Shown: positions 43,931 to 53,213 of the stretch, in pieces
Layout of the letters: the number at the start of each line of letters is the position of its first letter
Position numbering within the stretch: position 1 is the stretch's first letter
From: Phycisphaerae bacterium
GTDB lineage: Bacteria > Planctomycetota > Phycisphaerae > Phycisphaerales > SM1A02
DNA length: 53,876 bases
Direction: 5' to 3'
Assembly (NCBI GenBank): GCA_002711415.1
Contig: PARI01000002.1
Coordinates: 40,707 to 94,582 of the forward strand
Notes under the pieces: generated by a model
Databases searched by the model: none
What the model saw: the letters and a program-made list of their open reading frames with translations, nothing else
Told to the model about the DNA's origin: nothing
Position numbers and translations under genes: made by a program

Positions 43931-44293
43931 ATGGAATTCAACAAGCTCAAGCACAAGAGACGTACACGACGAAAGGCCCGCATTCGCAGGCGCATCACCG
44001 GCACCCCGGACATGCCGCGACTGACCGTCTTCCGTTCGTTGAACCACATCTATGCACAGGTGATCGATGACCTCTCCGGTCAGACGATCGCGTCCGCCTC
44101 GAGTCGGGACAAGCAGTCCAAGATGAATGGTGGCGGCAACTGCAAGGCTGCAGGCGAGGTCGGGAAGCTGCTCGCGGAACGAGCGATCTCGGCTGGCTGC
44201 TCGAAGGTTGTCTTTGATCGAAACGGTTTCATCTACCACGGCCGTGTGAAGGCCCTGGCGGATTCCGCTCGGGAGGGTGGACTCAAGTTCTAA
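43931..44293 (+). CDS. rplR: 50S ribosomal protein L18 (uL18)
   Basis: 120 residues: [58 protein letters not shown] and [19 protein letters not shown]. 5S rRNA-binding partner of uL5. ATG 43931 is preferred over 43919 because GGAG lies 6 nt upstream of it. TAA stop. Confidence 0.96.
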   Translation: MEFNKLKHKRRTRRKARIRRRITGTPDMPRLTVFRSLNHIYAQVIDDLSGQTIASASSRDKQSKMNGGGNCKAAGEVGKLLAERAISAGCSKVVFDRNGFIYHGRVKALADSAREGGLKF

Positions 44294-44331
44294 CAGGCCG
44301 CTCAACGAGCGACCCGGGAGCCAAACAAGTC

Positions 44332-45099
44332 ATGGCAGAGATTCTCGAAGATACTTCATCAGCACTCGAATCCACCACGGTTGGCATCTATCGAACCGCC
44401 GCAACCGTCAAGGGTGGACGTCGTTTCAGCTTCGGCGCACTGGTCGTCGTCGGTGACCGCTCCGGCAGGGTCGGCATCGGCTACGGCAAGGCCAACCAGG
44501 TTCCCTCGGGAATCGAGAAGGCCCAGAAGGAAGCCAAGCGACGCATGCAGTTGTTCCCCCTCCAGGACAAGACGATCCCGCATCAGGTCGAGGGTCGCTT
44601 CGGCTCGTGCCGCGTCCGCCTCGTGCCTGCATCGCCTGGTACCGGTGTCATCGCTGGTGCCAGTGTCCGTGCCGTGCTCGAGATGGTCGGCATCCAGGAC
44701 TGCCTGACCAAGTGCTTCGGCTCGAACAACCCGAAGAACAGGGTCAAGGCGACCATGGACGCGCTTGAGCAGCTTCGCAACCGTGAGACCATTATGGAGC
44801 TCCGTGGCGTTGACCTGCCCGAGACAAGCGTCGAGGTCGCGATCAAGAAGGGAATGGCCTTCATGCCGACCGAGTCAGGTGGTGAGAAGGCGGTCGCCCC
44901 GGTCAACACCGTCGGTGAGGAACGCAGGGGTGGTCGCGGTGGAGGACGTCGTGGTGGCGGCGGTGGTGGTGGACGCCGTGGTGGCGAACGGCCGGCTGAG
45001 CAGAAGGAAGCCGCACCGGCGGCTGAACAGGCCCCGGCCGAACAGGCCCCGGCAGCGGATCCGCCCGCGAGCGAGGGTGGTACCGAGGAATCGTCCTGA
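44332..45099 (+). CDS. rpsE: 30S ribosomal protein S5 (uS5) with an RGG-rich C-terminal extension
   Basis: 255 residues; the conserved protein ends near residue 185. Core: AATVKGGRRFSFGALVVVGD, GRVGIGYGKANQVPSGIEKA, GTGVIAGASVRAVLEMVGIQ and GSNNPKNRVKATMDALEQLR. After it come a Gly/Arg-rich stretch (residues 198-220, RRGGRGGGRRGG type) and an Ala/Pro/Glu-rich tail to 255. Such RGG segments often bind RNA, but this is not established for S5. S5 is a translation fidelity protein. Confidence 0.96.
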   Translation: MAEILEDTSSALESTTVGIYRTAATVKGGRRFSFGALVVVGDRSGRVGIGYGKANQVPSGIEKAQKEAKRRMQLFPLQDKTIPHQVEGRFGSCRVRLVPASPGTGVIAGASVRAVLEMVGIQDCLTKCFGSNNPKNRVKATMDALEQLRNRETIMELRGVDLPETSVEVAIKKGMAFMPTESGGEKAVAPVNTVGEERRGGRGGGRRGGGGGGGRRGGERPAEQKEAAPAAEQAPAEQAPAADPPASEGGTEESS

Positions 45100-45172
45100 G
45101 ACTAGAACAGATCCGGTCATCACGTGTGGCCGGTCAACCAAGAAGGTTCATTGGAACCGGAGTACAGCAGAC

Positions 45173-45619
45173 ATGATGATCCATGAGGTCACAGAAAAGG
45201 TAGGCAAGGCCAAGAGGCGCAAGCGCATCGGTCGTGGTGAAGGCAGTGGCTACGGCGGCACGTCCGGCCGTGGACACAAGGGTGCCCGAAGCCGTGCCGG
45301 CTGGAAGAGCCGGGCGAGCCACGAGGGTGGCCAGATGCCCTACGTGCAGCGATTCCCGAAGCGTGGCTTCACCAACGCCAGGTTCCGGAAGCTCTTCCAC
45401 GTTGTGAACATCAAGGTCATCGAGGAGCGATTTGAGAACGGTGCCCAGGTCGATGCAGCATCGCTGGCCGAGGCTGGCATCATCAGGGATGCCAAGCGGC
45501 CCGTGAAGGTGCTCGGCGAAGGCGAACTGACAAAGAAGTTCAACGTCACTGCGGCGAAGTTCTCCGCCAGCGCCAGGAACAAGATTGAAGCAGCTGGAGG
45601 TACGGTCACCGAGGGCTGA
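45173..45619 (+). CDS. rplO: 50S ribosomal protein L15 (uL15)
   Basis: 148 residues: KRRKRIGRGEGSGYGGTSGR, GHKGARSRAGWKSRASHEGG, QMPYVQRFPKRGFTNARFRK and the C-terminal KFNVTAAKFSASARNKIEAA. Start at the first of two adjacent ATGs (45173, 45176). bL30 (rpmD), which normally lies just before rplO, is absent. Precedes secY. Confidence 0.95.
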   Translation: MMIHEVTEKVGKAKRRKRIGRGEGSGYGGTSGRGHKGARSRAGWKSRASHEGGQMPYVQRFPKRGFTNARFRKLFHVVNIKVIEERFENGAQVDAASLAEAGIIRDAKRPVKVLGEGELTKKFNVTAAKFSASARNKIEAAGGTVTEG

Positions 45620-45644
45620 TGGTTCTCTAGAGAAACCAACGACG

Positions 45645-47081
<1,437 letters not shown>

Positions 47082-47096
47082 TCAGGAGATCCAATC

Positions 47097-47312
47097 ATGC
47101 CAAAGGAAGAGAAAATCAGTCTGGAAGCAGAGGTCATCGAGGCATTGCCTGATGCCCGTTTCAAGGTGAAGCTCGAGAATGACCAGGAGATCCTCACCTA
47201 TGTCAGCGGCAAGATGCGCAAGTTCTTCATCAGGATCCTTCCTGGTGACAAGGTCACGGTGGAGATGAGTCCATACGACATGACCAAGGGCAGGATCACG
47301 TACAGGCACTAA
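47097..47312 (+). CDS. infA: Translation initiation factor IF-1
   Basis: 71 residues, S1-type OB fold: [68 protein letters not shown]. Binds the A site of the 30S subunit. AGGAGA lies before the ATG. TAA stop. Confidence 0.97.
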   Translation: MPKEEKISLEAEVIEALPDARFKVKLENDQEILTYVSGKMRKFFIRILPGDKVTVEMSPYDMTKGRITYRH

Positions 47313-47358
47313 TCAGGAACCCGGGCTGCGTCCCGGAGTCGATTCAAGGACAGGAACC

Positions 47359-47475
47359 ATGAAGGTAAAGAGCAGTATCAAGCGACGAACAATGGATTGT
47401 CAGATCGTCATTCGCAAGGGCAAGCGATTTGTCATCAACAAGAAGAATCCGAGGCTGAAGCAGCGCCAGGGTTGA
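47359..47475 (+). CDS. rpmJ: 50S ribosomal protein L36 (bL36), zinc-free form
   Basis: 38 residues, below the size limit of most ORF scans. [38 protein letters not shown]. The KQRQG ending is diagnostic. Of the CxxC-x12-C-x4-H zinc set only the second Cys (C14) remains; Thr, Asn and Leu take the other places. So, like uS14 in this cluster, it is a zinc-independent variant. AGGACAGGAACC precedes the ATG. Confidence 0.93.
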   Translation: MKVKSSIKRRTMDCQIVIRKGKRFVINKKNPRLKQRQG

Positions 47476-47501
47476 TCACGAACTAAGAAAGGGAGCAAGC
47501 A

Positions 47502-47879
47502 ATGCCCCGTATTTCCGGTGTCGACATTCCAGAGAACAAGAAGATCATGTACGCACTGCGGTACATCCACGGCATCGGTCCGAAATCAGCGGACATGATC
47601 CTGGCGCAGGCGGGAGTCGATGGTCAGCGTCGAGCCAACGAGCTCTCCGATGCGGACATAAGCTCCATCGCAGCCGTGATCGATACGAGCTTCATAGTGG
47701 AAGGAACGCTCAGGCGCCAGGTCCAGCAGGACATCCAGCGTCTGAAGGACATCCGTTCGTATCGTGGTGAGCGCCATCGCAGAGGACTCCCCACGCGTGG
47801 ACAGCGTACGCGATGCAACGCCAGGACCCGCAAGGGTCGCAAGAAGACCGTTGCCGGCAAGAAGGGCGTCAAGGGCTGA
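47502..47879 (+). CDS. rpsM: 30S ribosomal protein S13 (uS13)
   Basis: 125 residues: PRISGVDIPENKKIMYALRY, IHGIGPKSADMILAQAGV, RRQVQQDIQRLKDIRSYRGE and the tail RHRRGLPTRGQRTRCNARTR. Head of the 30S, contacts P-site tRNA. AAGGGAGC lies upstream of the ATG. Confidence 0.97.
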   Translation: MPRISGVDIPENKKIMYALRYIHGIGPKSADMILAQAGVDGQRRANELSDADISSIAAVIDTSFIVEGTLRRQVQQDIQRLKDIRSYRGERHRRGLPTRGQRTRCNARTRKGRKKTVAGKKGVKG

Positions 47880-47947
47880 TCAGAATTTCCTGTCGGCCGC
47901 ATCCATGGGTGCGGATGGCATAACCAGTATCGAGAGACATCAACCAG

Positions 47948-48322
47948 ATGGCTACAAAGAAGAAAGTACGAAGGAACGTCCTCAAGGGCATTGCCCACAT
48001 CAACGCGACGTTCAACAACACGATGATCACGATCTCCGACGTCAACGGCGAGACCCTCTGCTGGGATTCGGCCGGAACCGTCGGGTTCAAGGGATCGAGG
48101 AAGTCGACCCCGTTCGCTGCAAGTCGCGCGAGCGAGAAGTGTGCCACCAAGGCCCGTCGCCTTGGCATGCGAGAGGTCGAGGCGCGGGTCAAGGGTCCTG
48201 GCCCCGGCAGGGAGTCCGCCGTGACCGCCCTCCAGGCCAACGGCCTGAAGGTGACCGCCATCGAGGACCACACCCCGATCCCGTTCAATGGATGTCGACC
48301 GCCGAAGAAGCGGCGCGTCTGA
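47948..48322 (+). CDS. rpsK: 30S ribosomal protein S11 (uS11)
   Basis: 124 residues: [60 protein letters not shown] and [20 protein letters not shown]. Platform of the 30S subunit. rpsD, which usually follows before rpoA, is missing here; a 133-bp gap with a GGCGG/CCGCC hairpin separates it from rpoA. Confidence 0.97.
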   Translation: MATKKKVRRNVLKGIAHINATFNNTMITISDVNGETLCWDSAGTVGFKGSRKSTPFAASRASEKCATKARRLGMREVEARVKGPGPGRESAVTALQANGLKVTAIEDHTPIPFNGCRPPKKRRV

Positions 48323-48455
48323 GATGAATTCGGCGGGTCAACCGCCACCGTCGCCCGTGTTCAAGAAGGGGCTTCCGTTTCAGCAGGACGGACAGCATCC
48401 GAGAGTTCCCGGGCCAGCCGATTCCGGTTTCTGCTGATTTCAGGATGGATACACG

Positions 48456-49601
48456 ATGATGCATGTACGTTGGAGAGGATTGGAACTGCCCGCACGGGTG
48501 GTCGCTGACCAGAACTCGCTCACCGAGAACTTCGGTCGCTTCACGGCCGAGCCGTTCGAGCGAGGCTTCGGTACCACCGTCGGCAACAGCCTTCGCAGGA
48601 TCCTGCTTTCGAGCCTCGAGGGAGCCGCGATCACCAAGATCAGGATCGCCGGCATCAACCACGAGTTCTCAACCATCCCTGGTGTCCTTGAAGATGTCAC
48701 TGACATCATCCTGAACATCAAGGGTGTGATCGTGAGCATGGATTCCGATGAGCCCAAGACGATGCGGCTGGCCGCCGAGGGCCCCGGCGACGTGACCGCC
48801 GAGCTCATCGAGGCGGACACCTCGATCACGATCCACAATCCGGAAAAGGTCATCGCGACCCTGACCGAAAAGATCGATTTCGAGATGGAACTGACGGTGT
48901 CCCGTGGTCGCGGGTACCAGCCTGCTTCCGAGCAGTATTCCAGCAACGATGAACAGGTCATCGGCGAGATTCCGATCGACGCGATCTTCTCGCCGGTCCA
49001 GCGTGTCCGCTACAGGACCGAGGACACCCGTGTCGGCCAGAGGACCAACTACGACCGCCTCGTTCTCGACCTGTGGACCAACGGTACGGTCGAGCCCGAG
49101 ATGGCGCTCGTCGAGGCCGCGAAGATTCTCAGGAAGCACCTCAACCCGTTCGTGCAGTACACGGACATGGGCGACCAGGTCGTCGAGGGTGGAATCTCGA
49201 TCGATGAAGGTGATGACGAGTTGATGCGAAAGCTCAACACGCCGATCACGGAACTGGAGCTCTCTGTCCGCGCAAGCAACTGCCTCGAGTCTGCGAGGAT
49301 CGCGACCGTGGGCGAACTCGTGGCCTTCGATGAGACCGGTCTGCTGGGACTCAGGTCCTTCGGCCGTACGTCCCTTCGCGAGGTCAAGAGGAAGCTCGAG
49401 GATCGCGGGCTTTCACTCGGCATGCAGCTGCCCGATGGATCGGTTTCCGAGGCGCCTGCGGCAGCACAGGAGATGGAAGCCTACGTTTCCGGTGACGATG
49501 ATGCTCTCGATGTCGATGTCGAGTTGACCGATGCGTTCCCTGGTGACGAGACACCTGGATCGACCGAAGACAATGACAGCGGAGAAAATCCCGGGGCCTG
49601 A
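48456..49601 (+). CDS. rpoA: RNA polymerase alpha subunit with an acidic C-terminal tail
   Basis: 381 residues against a usual 315-330. N-terminal assembly domain: GRFTAEPFERGFGTTVGNSL, RRILLSSLEGAAITKIRIAG; alpha-CTD: ELELSVRASNCLESARIATV, GLLGLRSFGRTSLREVKRKL. Beyond residue 335 there is a tail rich in Asp/Glu (VSGDDDALDVDVELTDAFPG, then many Glu/Asp/Asn/Ser). AGGATGG lies before the ATG. Between rpsK and rplQ, as in the alpha operon. Confidence 0.96.
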   Translation: MMHVRWRGLELPARVVADQNSLTENFGRFTAEPFERGFGTTVGNSLRRILLSSLEGAAITKIRIAGINHEFSTIPGVLEDVTDIILNIKGVIVSMDSDEPKTMRLAAEGPGDVTAELIEADTSITIHNPEKVIATLTEKIDFEMELTVSRGRGYQPASEQYSSNDEQVIGEIPIDAIFSPVQRVRYRTEDTRVGQRTNYDRLVLDLWTNGTVEPEMALVEAAKILRKHLNPFVQYTDMGDQVVEGGISIDEGDDELMRKLNTPITELELSVRASNCLESARIATVGELVAFDETGLLGLRSFGRTSLREVKRKLEDRGLSLGMQLPDGSVSEAPAAAQEMEAYVSGDDDALDVDVELTDAFPGDETPGSTEDNDSGENPGA

Positions 49602-49630
49602 GACAGCTCGCCCCGGCAAGGAGTGTACAC

Positions 49631-50404
49631 ATGAGACATCGAATCTACGGCAAGCAGTTGAATCGGAAGTCCGAGCACCGGATCGCGATGCTGCGCAATC
49701 TGGCTGCCGGCCTGTTCGAGCATGGTCAGATCGAGACCACCATGCCCAAGGCCAAGGCCGTCCAGCCGCTGGTCGAGAAGATCATCACGATCGCCAAGGA
49801 CTCGCCCTCACTTCATGCCCGCCGGCAGCTTGCCCGCAAGCTCAATGACCGACGGATCTTCTCGTGGGTGGCGGATCCCAATGTCAAGGACGAGCGCAAG
49901 GCCGGTGCCTGGTTCGACCTGCCCAGCGAGGAATCCATCGAGTTCAACCGGTACGGAGAACTCCGCAAGGCACCCCGCCTGATCGAGCACATCCTCAAGA
50001 CGGTTGCGCCCAGATACAAGGATCGAGACGGTGGCTACACCCGCATCATCAAGCTCGACAAGCATCGTCTTGGTGACGGGACCGATCTGGTGCTGCTGCA
50101 ACTGGTCGGAGACGAGGATGGGCCCCAGGTCGGTGGAGGGCTCTCGGGCCGCCGTCGCCAGGCCGATCGTCGAACGGCCTTCGCCGCACGGCTGAGGAAA
50201 GAATCCGGTGCCGAGGAAGCCGAGGCGTCCACGGCCGTCGCCGAATCAGAGGAACCGGTGGTCGAGGATGAGGCACCCGCCGCCGAGGAGACCACCGAGG
50301 TCCAGGCCGATGCCTCCGCCGAGGGTGACGTCGAAACGACCTCCGAGGAGTCTTCCGAGGAACAGTCCGATGCCACCGAGGACCAGCAGGAGAAGCCGGA
50401 GTAG
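49631..50404 (+). CDS. rplQ: 50S ribosomal protein L17 (bL17) with an acidic C-terminal extension
   Basis: 257 residues against 120-140 in most bacteria. Core: RHRIYGKQLNRKSEHRIAML, RNLAAGLFEHGQIETTMPKA, KAKAVQPLVEKIITIAKDS and APRYKDRDGGYTRIIKLDKH. The segment between these is longer than usual (SWVADPNVKDERKAGAWFDL and on). Residues from about 195 are a Glu/Ala/Ser/Asp-rich tail. Stop codon TAG; a classical terminator follows 25 bp later, closing the ribosomal cluster. Confidence 0.95.
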   Translation: MRHRIYGKQLNRKSEHRIAMLRNLAAGLFEHGQIETTMPKAKAVQPLVEKIITIAKDSPSLHARRQLARKLNDRRIFSWVADPNVKDERKAGAWFDLPSEESIEFNRYGELRKAPRLIEHILKTVAPRYKDRDGGYTRIIKLDKHRLGDGTDLVLLQLVGDEDGPQVGGGLSGRRRQADRRTAFAARLRKESGAEEAEASTAVAESEEPVVEDEAPAAEETTEVQADASAEGDVETTSEESSEEQSDATEDQQEKPE

Positions 50405-50429
50405 GTCCAAGGCCATCAACACGTGAACG

Positions 50430-50455
50430 ACCCCTCGCTTGACGAGGGGTTTTTT
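50430..50455 (+). terminator. Intrinsic terminator of the ribosomal cluster
   Basis: 8-bp stem (50430-50437 with 50443-50450), 5-nt loop, then a run of six T residues. Textbook Rho-independent terminator. Confidence 0.93.
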
Positions 50456-50495
50456 ACTTCGATCGTCACAAGGGGCTTGGTCCCCTGATTGCAGG

Positions 50496-50501
50496 TACAC
50501 T
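50496..50501 (+). promoter_or_regulatory. -10 element 6 nt from the pheS start codon
   Basis: TACACT, then CTTCCC, then ATG 50508; no ribosome-binding site. The -35 region is weak (TTGGTC only 13 nt upstream). The spacing predicts a leaderless mRNA. A small AGGGG/CCCCT hairpin (50471-50486) overlaps the -35 region. Confidence 0.45.
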
Positions 50502-50507
50502 CTTCCC

Positions 50508-51506
50508 ATGCTTGAAGCACTGCAGGAGATCCAGGAAGACGGCCTGAACCGCTTGAAGACCATCGCCGATGCGGATTCGCTCGAGCAGTGGCGTGTCGAG
50601 TTTCTCGGCAGCAACGGTCGCCTCAAGGATGTCATGCCGATGATGCGTGATGTCCCCAAGGAGCAGAAGCCGGAGATCGGCAAGTTGCTCAACCAGGTCA
50701 AGCAGGCCCTGGAATCGGCCTTCGAGGAGGCACGGCAGTCGGTCACGGGGTCCTCCACGGACACGTCCCAGCCCGTCGACGTCACCGAGCCGGGGACGAG
50801 CTTTCAGACCGGCTGTCGTCACGTGATCACCAGGACGATCGAGGAGATCATCCCGATCTTCGGTCGCATGGGTTTCGATCTGGCACATGGTCCCGAGGTC
50901 GAGGATGAATGGCACAACTTCATCGCCTTGAACATTCCCGCCGACCATCCGGCCAGGAGCGGGAGCGAGAACTTCTACCTGGCGGGGGAGGGGGCAGATC
51001 GGCTGCTCAGGAGCCAGACTTCGACCGTTCAGATCCGGGTCATGGAACAGTCGGAGCCGCCCTTGAAGGTCATCTCTGTGGGGCGGGTCTATCGTCCGGA
51101 CACCCACGACGCGACTCACTACAGCATGTTCCACCAGGTCGAGGGGTTGGCGATCGACCGGAACGTGACCATGGTTGATCTCAAGACCACGCTGTTTCAG
51201 TTCGCCCGAGCCTATTTTGGTCCAGAGGCGCAGGTGAGGATGCGACCGAGCTTCTTCCCGTTCACCGAGCCCTCTGCGGAGGTCGACATGTACATGCCCA
51301 TCAAGGGCACCATGCAGTGGGTCGAACTCGGGGGCTGTGGCATGGTCGATCCGAACGTGCTTGAAGCCGTCGGGTACGACCCCGAGGAATGGACCGGGTA
51401 TGCCTTCGGACTCGGCATCGAGCGAATCGCCATGCGCAAGTTCGGGATCGCCGACATCCGCTGGCTCTACGAGAACCAGTCGGGTTTCCTCGGTCAATTC
51501 GCCTGA
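50508..51506 (+). CDS. pheS: Phenylalanyl-tRNA synthetase alpha subunit
   Basis: 332 residues. N-terminal coiled coil (LEALQEIQEDGLNRLKTIAD), then class II core: FGRMGFDLAHGPEVEDEWHN, FIALNIPADHPARSGSENFY, VISVGRVYRPDTHDATHYSM (motif 2), FHQVEGLAIDRNVTMVDL, FFPFTEPSAEVDMYM, and GYAFGLGIERIAMRKFGI (motif 3). The beta-subunit gene pheT, normally next, is not here; the next gene encodes a PEP-CTERM-like protein. Own terminator upstream and probable leaderless start. Confidence 0.96.
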   Translation: MLEALQEIQEDGLNRLKTIADADSLEQWRVEFLGSNGRLKDVMPMMRDVPKEQKPEIGKLLNQVKQALESAFEEARQSVTGSSTDTSQPVDVTEPGTSFQTGCRHVITRTIEEIIPIFGRMGFDLAHGPEVEDEWHNFIALNIPADHPARSGSENFYLAGEGADRLLRSQTSTVQIRVMEQSEPPLKVISVGRVYRPDTHDATHYSMFHQVEGLAIDRNVTMVDLKTTLFQFARAYFGPEAQVRMRPSFFPFTEPSAEVDMYMPIKGTMQWVELGGCGMVDPNVLEAVGYDPEEWTGYAFGLGIERIAMRKFGIADIRWLYENQSGFLGQFA

Positions 51507-51605
51507 ATCGCCACCACGTCACAGTCCTATAATTTCTTGCCTTGTACAGCTTCCAGATTCCCCGGCCTGGCGGGTTCAGGAAGGCGGCTCATTGTTCAGA
51601 TCGCG

Positions 51606-51633
51606 TCTGAAGCCCATTCAGAAGCCGTTTTTT
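51606..51633 (+). terminator. Weak terminator-like hairpin after pheS
   Basis: TCTGAA/TTCAGA (51606-51611 with 51617-51622), then AGCCG and six T residues (51628-51633). It could end pheS transcription, or a short RNA of about 95 nt beginning after the TATAAT at 51528-51533. Confidence 0.4.
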
Positions 51634-51657
51634 CAGGACTTTCTTGTCTTGAAAACC

Positions 51658-51686
51658 TTGGATCGGCCATGTGGATCGGATATCTT
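51658..51686 (+). promoter_or_regulatory. Promoter of the PEP-CTERM-like gene
   Basis: TTGGAT, 17-nt spacer, TATCTT; predicted start near 51693, leaving an 84-nt leader. The spacing is ideal and both boxes are near consensus. Confidence 0.55.
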
Positions 51687-51776
51687 CTAGGCACTCGGGG
51701 GAAAGGGGATCCAGAGGTGGGGAAATGGGGTTGCGTTTGCACCCTTTCATCTGGAGCCTTCGAGAAAGATAACACC

Positions 51777-52427
51777 ATGAGCATTTCAAAGACGATTGGC
51801 GGACTTGCCACGATTGGCATTCTTGCATTCTCAGCCAATGCTGAAACCATCAGCGCCGGCTATGGTTGGGAAGACGGTAATGGCACCATTCTCGGTTCAT
51901 TCGGGAACCTTGCTTCTGCCGAGAACGTTTCCGGATTCGCGAACACGGGGAATCATTCCCTGATGCTGACCGAGGATCCTGTCAGTGGCACGCCGCAGGC
52001 ATATCTCGGTTGGGTCACCGGACTCAGCGAGGGCGACTCGATCTTCGCCTCGTTGTTCGCATTCTCTCCCTCAGATGGCGCGAGCATTCGAATCTGGGGC
52101 AACTACACCAGCGACGTCAACGACATCAACTCCTACGATGGATCCGCTGGCGGGGAGAACACGTATCCTGACAAGGACGAGTGGTTCGAGCTCGAAAAGG
52201 GCTGGACATTCAACTCTGCCGGTGGGGATCACACCGGCCTGGTCATCGTTGCTCGCATGTATTCGGGCACAAACGACCACCCCGGCACCTATGCGTTCGT
52301 TGATGACCTGTGGATCGAGGTTTCAGGCGACGACCTCAGTGGTGTCGAGATTCACTTCGCCCCAGCCCCTGGTGCGATCGCACTCCTTGGCCTCGCAGGC
52401 CTTGCAGGGACCCGAAGGCGTCGTTGA
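51777..52427 (+). CDS. Exported PEP-CTERM-type protein of unknown function
   Basis: 216 residues. Signal peptide MSISKTIGGLATIGILAFSA NA, a mature part of beta character (SAGYGWEDGNGTILGSFGNL, VTGLSEGDSIFASLFAFSP, ASIRIWGNYTSDV, YAFVDDLWIEVSG), and the C-terminal sorting module: Pro-Ala-Pro-Gly, a hydrophobic AIALLGLAGLAG stretch and four Arg. This is the variant PEP-CTERM tail common in Phycisphaerae, expected to be handled by an exosortase; no exosortase gene is in the window. It probably ends at the cell surface or extracellular matrix. Confidence 0.8.
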   Translation: MSISKTIGGLATIGILAFSANAETISAGYGWEDGNGTILGSFGNLASAENVSGFANTGNHSLMLTEDPVSGTPQAYLGWVTGLSEGDSIFASLFAFSPSDGASIRIWGNYTSDVNDINSYDGSAGGENTYPDKDEWFELEKGWTFNSAGGDHTGLVIVARMYSGTNDHPGTYAFVDDLWIEVSGDDLSGVEIHFAPAPGAIALLGLAGLAGTRRRR

Positions 52428-52454
52428 TCGACCGACTGTAGGATCACAGATGAA

Positions 52455-52490
52455 AAACGGGAGCCGCTTGCGGCTCCCGTTTATCTTTTT
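52455..52490. terminator. Bidirectional intrinsic terminator between the PEP-CTERM gene and infC
   Basis: 12-bp perfect stem (52455-52466 with 52471-52482), 4-nt loop. Plus strand continues ATCTTTTTG; minus strand continues into TTTTTCATC. It closes both convergent genes. Confidence 0.88.
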
Positions 52491-52523
52491 GTCTGCTTGA
52501 CGGACCCTGGCCTTTCGGCCTGC

Positions 52524-53213
52524 TCATGCCTGCTCTTCGGATCCAGTGGCCTCGGGCTGAGTCGCCTGGGCCTCCTCGACGGGCGGCTCTGGCGGTGGGG
52601 CTTCCTCGTTCTTGGTGGAATCCGCTTCCAAGGTCGCCTGCTTCTTGTACTGCTCGATCTTGGCCTTGTCCGGAACCAGGATCATCGTCATCCGGCGGCC
52701 GGCCATGCGAGGAGGTGTCTCGACCTTGGAAATCTCGCTGAGTCGCTCGGTGACCTGGTCCATCCGCTCGAAGCCCTTGTTCCGGTGGGCCATCTCGCGG
52801 CCACGGAAGTTCTGGACGATCTGCACCTTGTGGCCTTCCAGCAGGAAGCGATGAGCCTACTGCATCCTGATCTCCACGTCATGCGGATCGATCTTCATCG
52901 ATCGGCCGAGCCTGACCTCCTTGAGTTCCGAAACCTTGCTCTTGGCCTTGTTGGCCTTCTCTTTCTTGGACTGCTCGTACTTGTACTTGCCATAGTTCAT
53001 GATCCTGCAGACCGGAGGACGCGAGTCCGCCGCGACCTCGACCAGATCGAAGCCGGCATCACGAGCCCGCTGCAATGCATCGGACGTCTCGATGACGCCG
53101 ACCATCTCACCGTTTTCATCGATCAGACGGACTGGGCTCAGCCGGATGCGATCGTTGATGCGTGGTCCCTGGTTGTTGTACTCGGGCCTTCTAAAGTTCC
53201 TGCGAATGGCTAT
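52524..53213 (-). CDS. infC: Translation initiation factor IF-3, non-canonical start and in-frame TAG at codon 119
   Basis: Full-length IF-3 in one frame: IRRNFRRPEYNNQGPRINDR, RLIDENGEMVGVIETSDALQ, DLVEVAADSRPPVCRIMNYG, KYKYEQSKKEKANKAK, LGRSMKIDPHDVEIRMQ, then TAG (52859-52857), then AHRFLLEGHKVQIVQNFRGR, EMAHRNKGFERMD and a Glu/Pro/Ala-rich tail. No ATG, GTG or TTG in frame precedes residue 37; an AGGAG site is 7 nt before an ATA (53213), the best start. ATT at 53207 is the other candidate and would match the AUU start known from E. coli infC. IF-3 discriminates against such codons, allowing autoregulation. The same-frame continuity on both sides of the TAG resembles rpsC here. thrS lies upstream, as in many bacteria; rpmI-rplT do not follow. 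Confidence 0.9.

Noticed and set aside
50466-51497. 343-codon minus-strand frame opposite pheS
   Set aside because: Antisense of a complete, motif-bearing pheS.
52857-52859. Pyrrolysine as the residue at the amber codons
   Set aside because: No Pyl tRNA, synthetase or biosynthesis gene is in the window and neither protein family is known to use pyrrolysine; there is no evidence for it.
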